Assembly (NCBI GenBank): GCA_905196835.1
Contig: CAJJWN010000048.1
Span: forward strand, 1 to 21,473
Reading direction: 5' to 3'
Source of the DNA: an uncultured Prevotella sp.
GTDB taxonomy: Bacteria; Bacteroidota; Bacteroidia; Bacteroidales; Bacteroidaceae
Length of the DNA: 21,473 nucleotides
Shown here: positions 20,405-21,473 of the stretch, piece after piece
How the letters are laid out: every line of letters begins with the position of its first letter
Position numbering within the stretch: the first letter of the stretch is position 1
Made by a program: the position numbers and the translations under genes
Notes under the pieces: model-generated
Database searches by the model: none
What the model saw: the letters and a program-made list of their open reading frames with translations, nothing else
Told to the model about the DNA's origin: nothing

Positions 20405-21473
20405 ATGATGAAATCAACAATCTTCACAATAGCGGCCTTCATGGCCGCGACAAGCCTTCAGGCGCAGAGCCTCGCTGACGTTCTTGGCAGCGTGGAGCGC
20501 AACAACACCGAGCTGAAAGCCATGCTCAAGGGCAACGAGGCGGCGCGCCTTGACCTCAAGCAGGCGAACAACCTCGAGGGCCTTTCGGTGGAATACAGCC
20601 CGTTCTTCAACTCCGCGGCGCGCGGCATAGCCTCGTCAGAGCTGGTGGTGACGCAGGGTTTCGACTTCCCCACGCTGTACGGCGCGCGGCGGAAGGCCGC
20701 CCGACTGCAAGGCGAAGCCATCGACATGCAGTACCGCACGGCGCGGCGTGACATCCTCCTCGGCGCGAAGCAGCTCTGCTTAGACTTAATCCACATGAAC
20801 AAACGGCGCGCGCTGCTCGACGAACGGCGGCGTGCGGCTGACGAACTGCTTGCCATGTACACCGAGAAATACGACGGCGGCGAGGCTACGGCCATAGAGC
20901 TTAACAAGGTGAAGATGGAGCGCATGAACCTCGAAACCGAACTGGCGGCGGCCGAGAACGACCGAGCCGCGGCCTTGCAGCAGCTCCGCGCCATGAACGG
21001 CGGCGAACAGATAGAGTGTACCGACACGCTCTATCCGCCCCTGCCGGCCGACGGCGACGAGGCCATGTACGCCCAGGCGGTCAGCGCAGACCTGCCCGCC
21101 ATGGCCGCCGCAGCCTCCGTCAAGGCCGCCGAGCAGGATGTGAAGGTGAGCCGACAGGGCTGGATGCCCAAGCTCGAAGTAGGCTACCGCCGCAACACCG
21201 ACGGCACGGACGCCTCAAACGGCTTCCTCATCGGCGGCTCGATACCCCTCTTCGCCAACCGCCACAAGGTGAAGGCGGCCAAGGCGAGGCAGGAAGAGGC
21301 GCGCATGATGCAGGCCGACGCGCGCATAAAGGCCGAGGCGTCGGCACGCACGGCGGTGGCTGACATGGCGCGGCTGCGCCGCAGCATGGCGGCGTATGAC
21401 GTGCCGCTGATGCGCCGCACGCTGTCGTTGCTGCGCACGGCGGGGGGGGGGGGGGGGGCGGCGGGGGGCGGGC
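20405..21473 (+). CDS. TolC-family outer-membrane efflux channel (CusC/CzcC-like), 3'-truncated
   Basis: The frame is open from ATG 20405 (a second ATG follows at once) to the end of the window; about 345 codons are reliable before the poly-G tract. A signal peptide covers MMKSTIFTIAAFMAATSLQAQ. The rest has the look of the outer-membrane efflux protein family: long amphipathic helices with heptad character (VERNNTELKAMLKGNEAARLDLKQANN; ELNKVKMERMNLETELAAAENDRAAALQQL) and a beta-strand word before the second repeat (PKLEVGYRRNTDG, GFLIGGSIPLF). It would form the outer-membrane exit duct for the adaptor and pump encoded just upstream, completing a B-A-C efflux operon. About 60-70 residues are probably missing by comparison with usual lengths. 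Confidence 0.9.
   Translation, partial: MMKSTIFTIAAFMAATSLQAQSLADVLGSVERNNTELKAMLKGNEAARLDLKQANNLEGLSVEYSPFFNSAARGIASSELVVTQGFDFPTLYGARRKAARLQGEAIDMQYRTARRDILLGAKQLCLDLIHMNKRRALLDERRRAADELLAMYTEKYDGGEATAIELNKVKMERMNLETELAAAENDRAAALQQLRAMNGGEQIECTDTLYPPLPADGDEAMYAQAVSADLPAMAAAASVKAAEQDVKVSRQGWMPKLEVGYRRNTDGTDASNGFLIGGSIPLFANRHKVKAAKARQEEARMMQADARIKAEASARTAVADMARLRRSMAAYDVPLMRRTLSLLRTAGGGGGAAGGG
21442..21473. other. Poly-G tract at contig end, likely sequencing artefact
   Basis: Seventeen consecutive G (21442-21458) are followed by CGGC, six G, and CGGGC up to the last base. Translated it gives only Gly/Ala, where the TolC family expects a normal helix after LLRTA. Such a tail is typical of dark-cycle base calls from two-colour sequencing at a read or contig end. 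Confidence 0.85.

Overview
The window looks like chromosomal DNA of a GC-rich member of the Bacteroidales, possibly Prevotellaceae. The support is: Bacteroidetes-type promoters (TTTG at -33, TAnnTTTG at -7) before many genes, no Shine-Dalgarno dependence, heavy use of ATA for isoleucine, and core proteins of Bacteroidetes type (ParE, S41 protease, RuvB, CoaD, YbeY, DEAD-box helicase starting at TTG). The family-level placement is a guess. The window appears to be one assembly contig: it opens inside parE and ends in a poly-G tract that cuts off a tolC-like gene.

Layout. 1-2.1 kb: end of parE, then a periplasmic/exported S41 (CtpA-like) protease. 2.1-2.6 kb: repeat-filled gap with two promoters. 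2.6-5.4 kb: secreted GH3 beta-glucosidase overlapping a LOG-family phosphoribohydrolase (ATGA). 5.4-7.7 kb, minus strand: flavodiiron protein and PfkB sugar kinase. 7.9-9.1 kb: M16 zinc peptidase. 9.4-12.5 kb: ruvB, a RhuM/Fic gene broken by a one-base frameshift, coaD and ybeY. 12.8-13.1 kb: a lone antitoxin-like gene between near-identical 57-bp direct repeats. 13.4-15.3 kb: DEAD-box RNA helicase with a DbpA-type RNA-binding domain. 15.7 kb to end: a heavy-metal RND efflux operon (lipoprotein adaptor, inner-membrane pump, start of the outer-membrane channel) behind a palindromic operator-like site.

Nearly every gap between genes is filled with short repeated DNA. I distinguish five families: (A) GGCTTATTAGGC-type inverted repeats, seven places; (B) paired GGCCGCC hairpins placed after stop codons, five places; (C) a 20-bp GTAACCnGTTGAC module linked to B; (D) CTCCCCTCGGGGAGG hairpins, eight places; (E) purine-rich AGTAAGGAG arrays. 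Several double as transcription terminators. In three genes (S41 protease, LOG protein, RND pump) the last codons lie inside such a repeat, so repeats seem to have supplied new C-termini.

The gene content is mostly housekeeping plus one metal-resistance system. No phage, IS transposase, CRISPR array, rRNA or tRNA gene was seen. The most notable items are the repeat ecology and repeat-encoded C-termini, the frameshift just before the Fic catalytic motif, the repeat-flanked antitoxin, and the operator-like palindrome at the metal efflux promoter.
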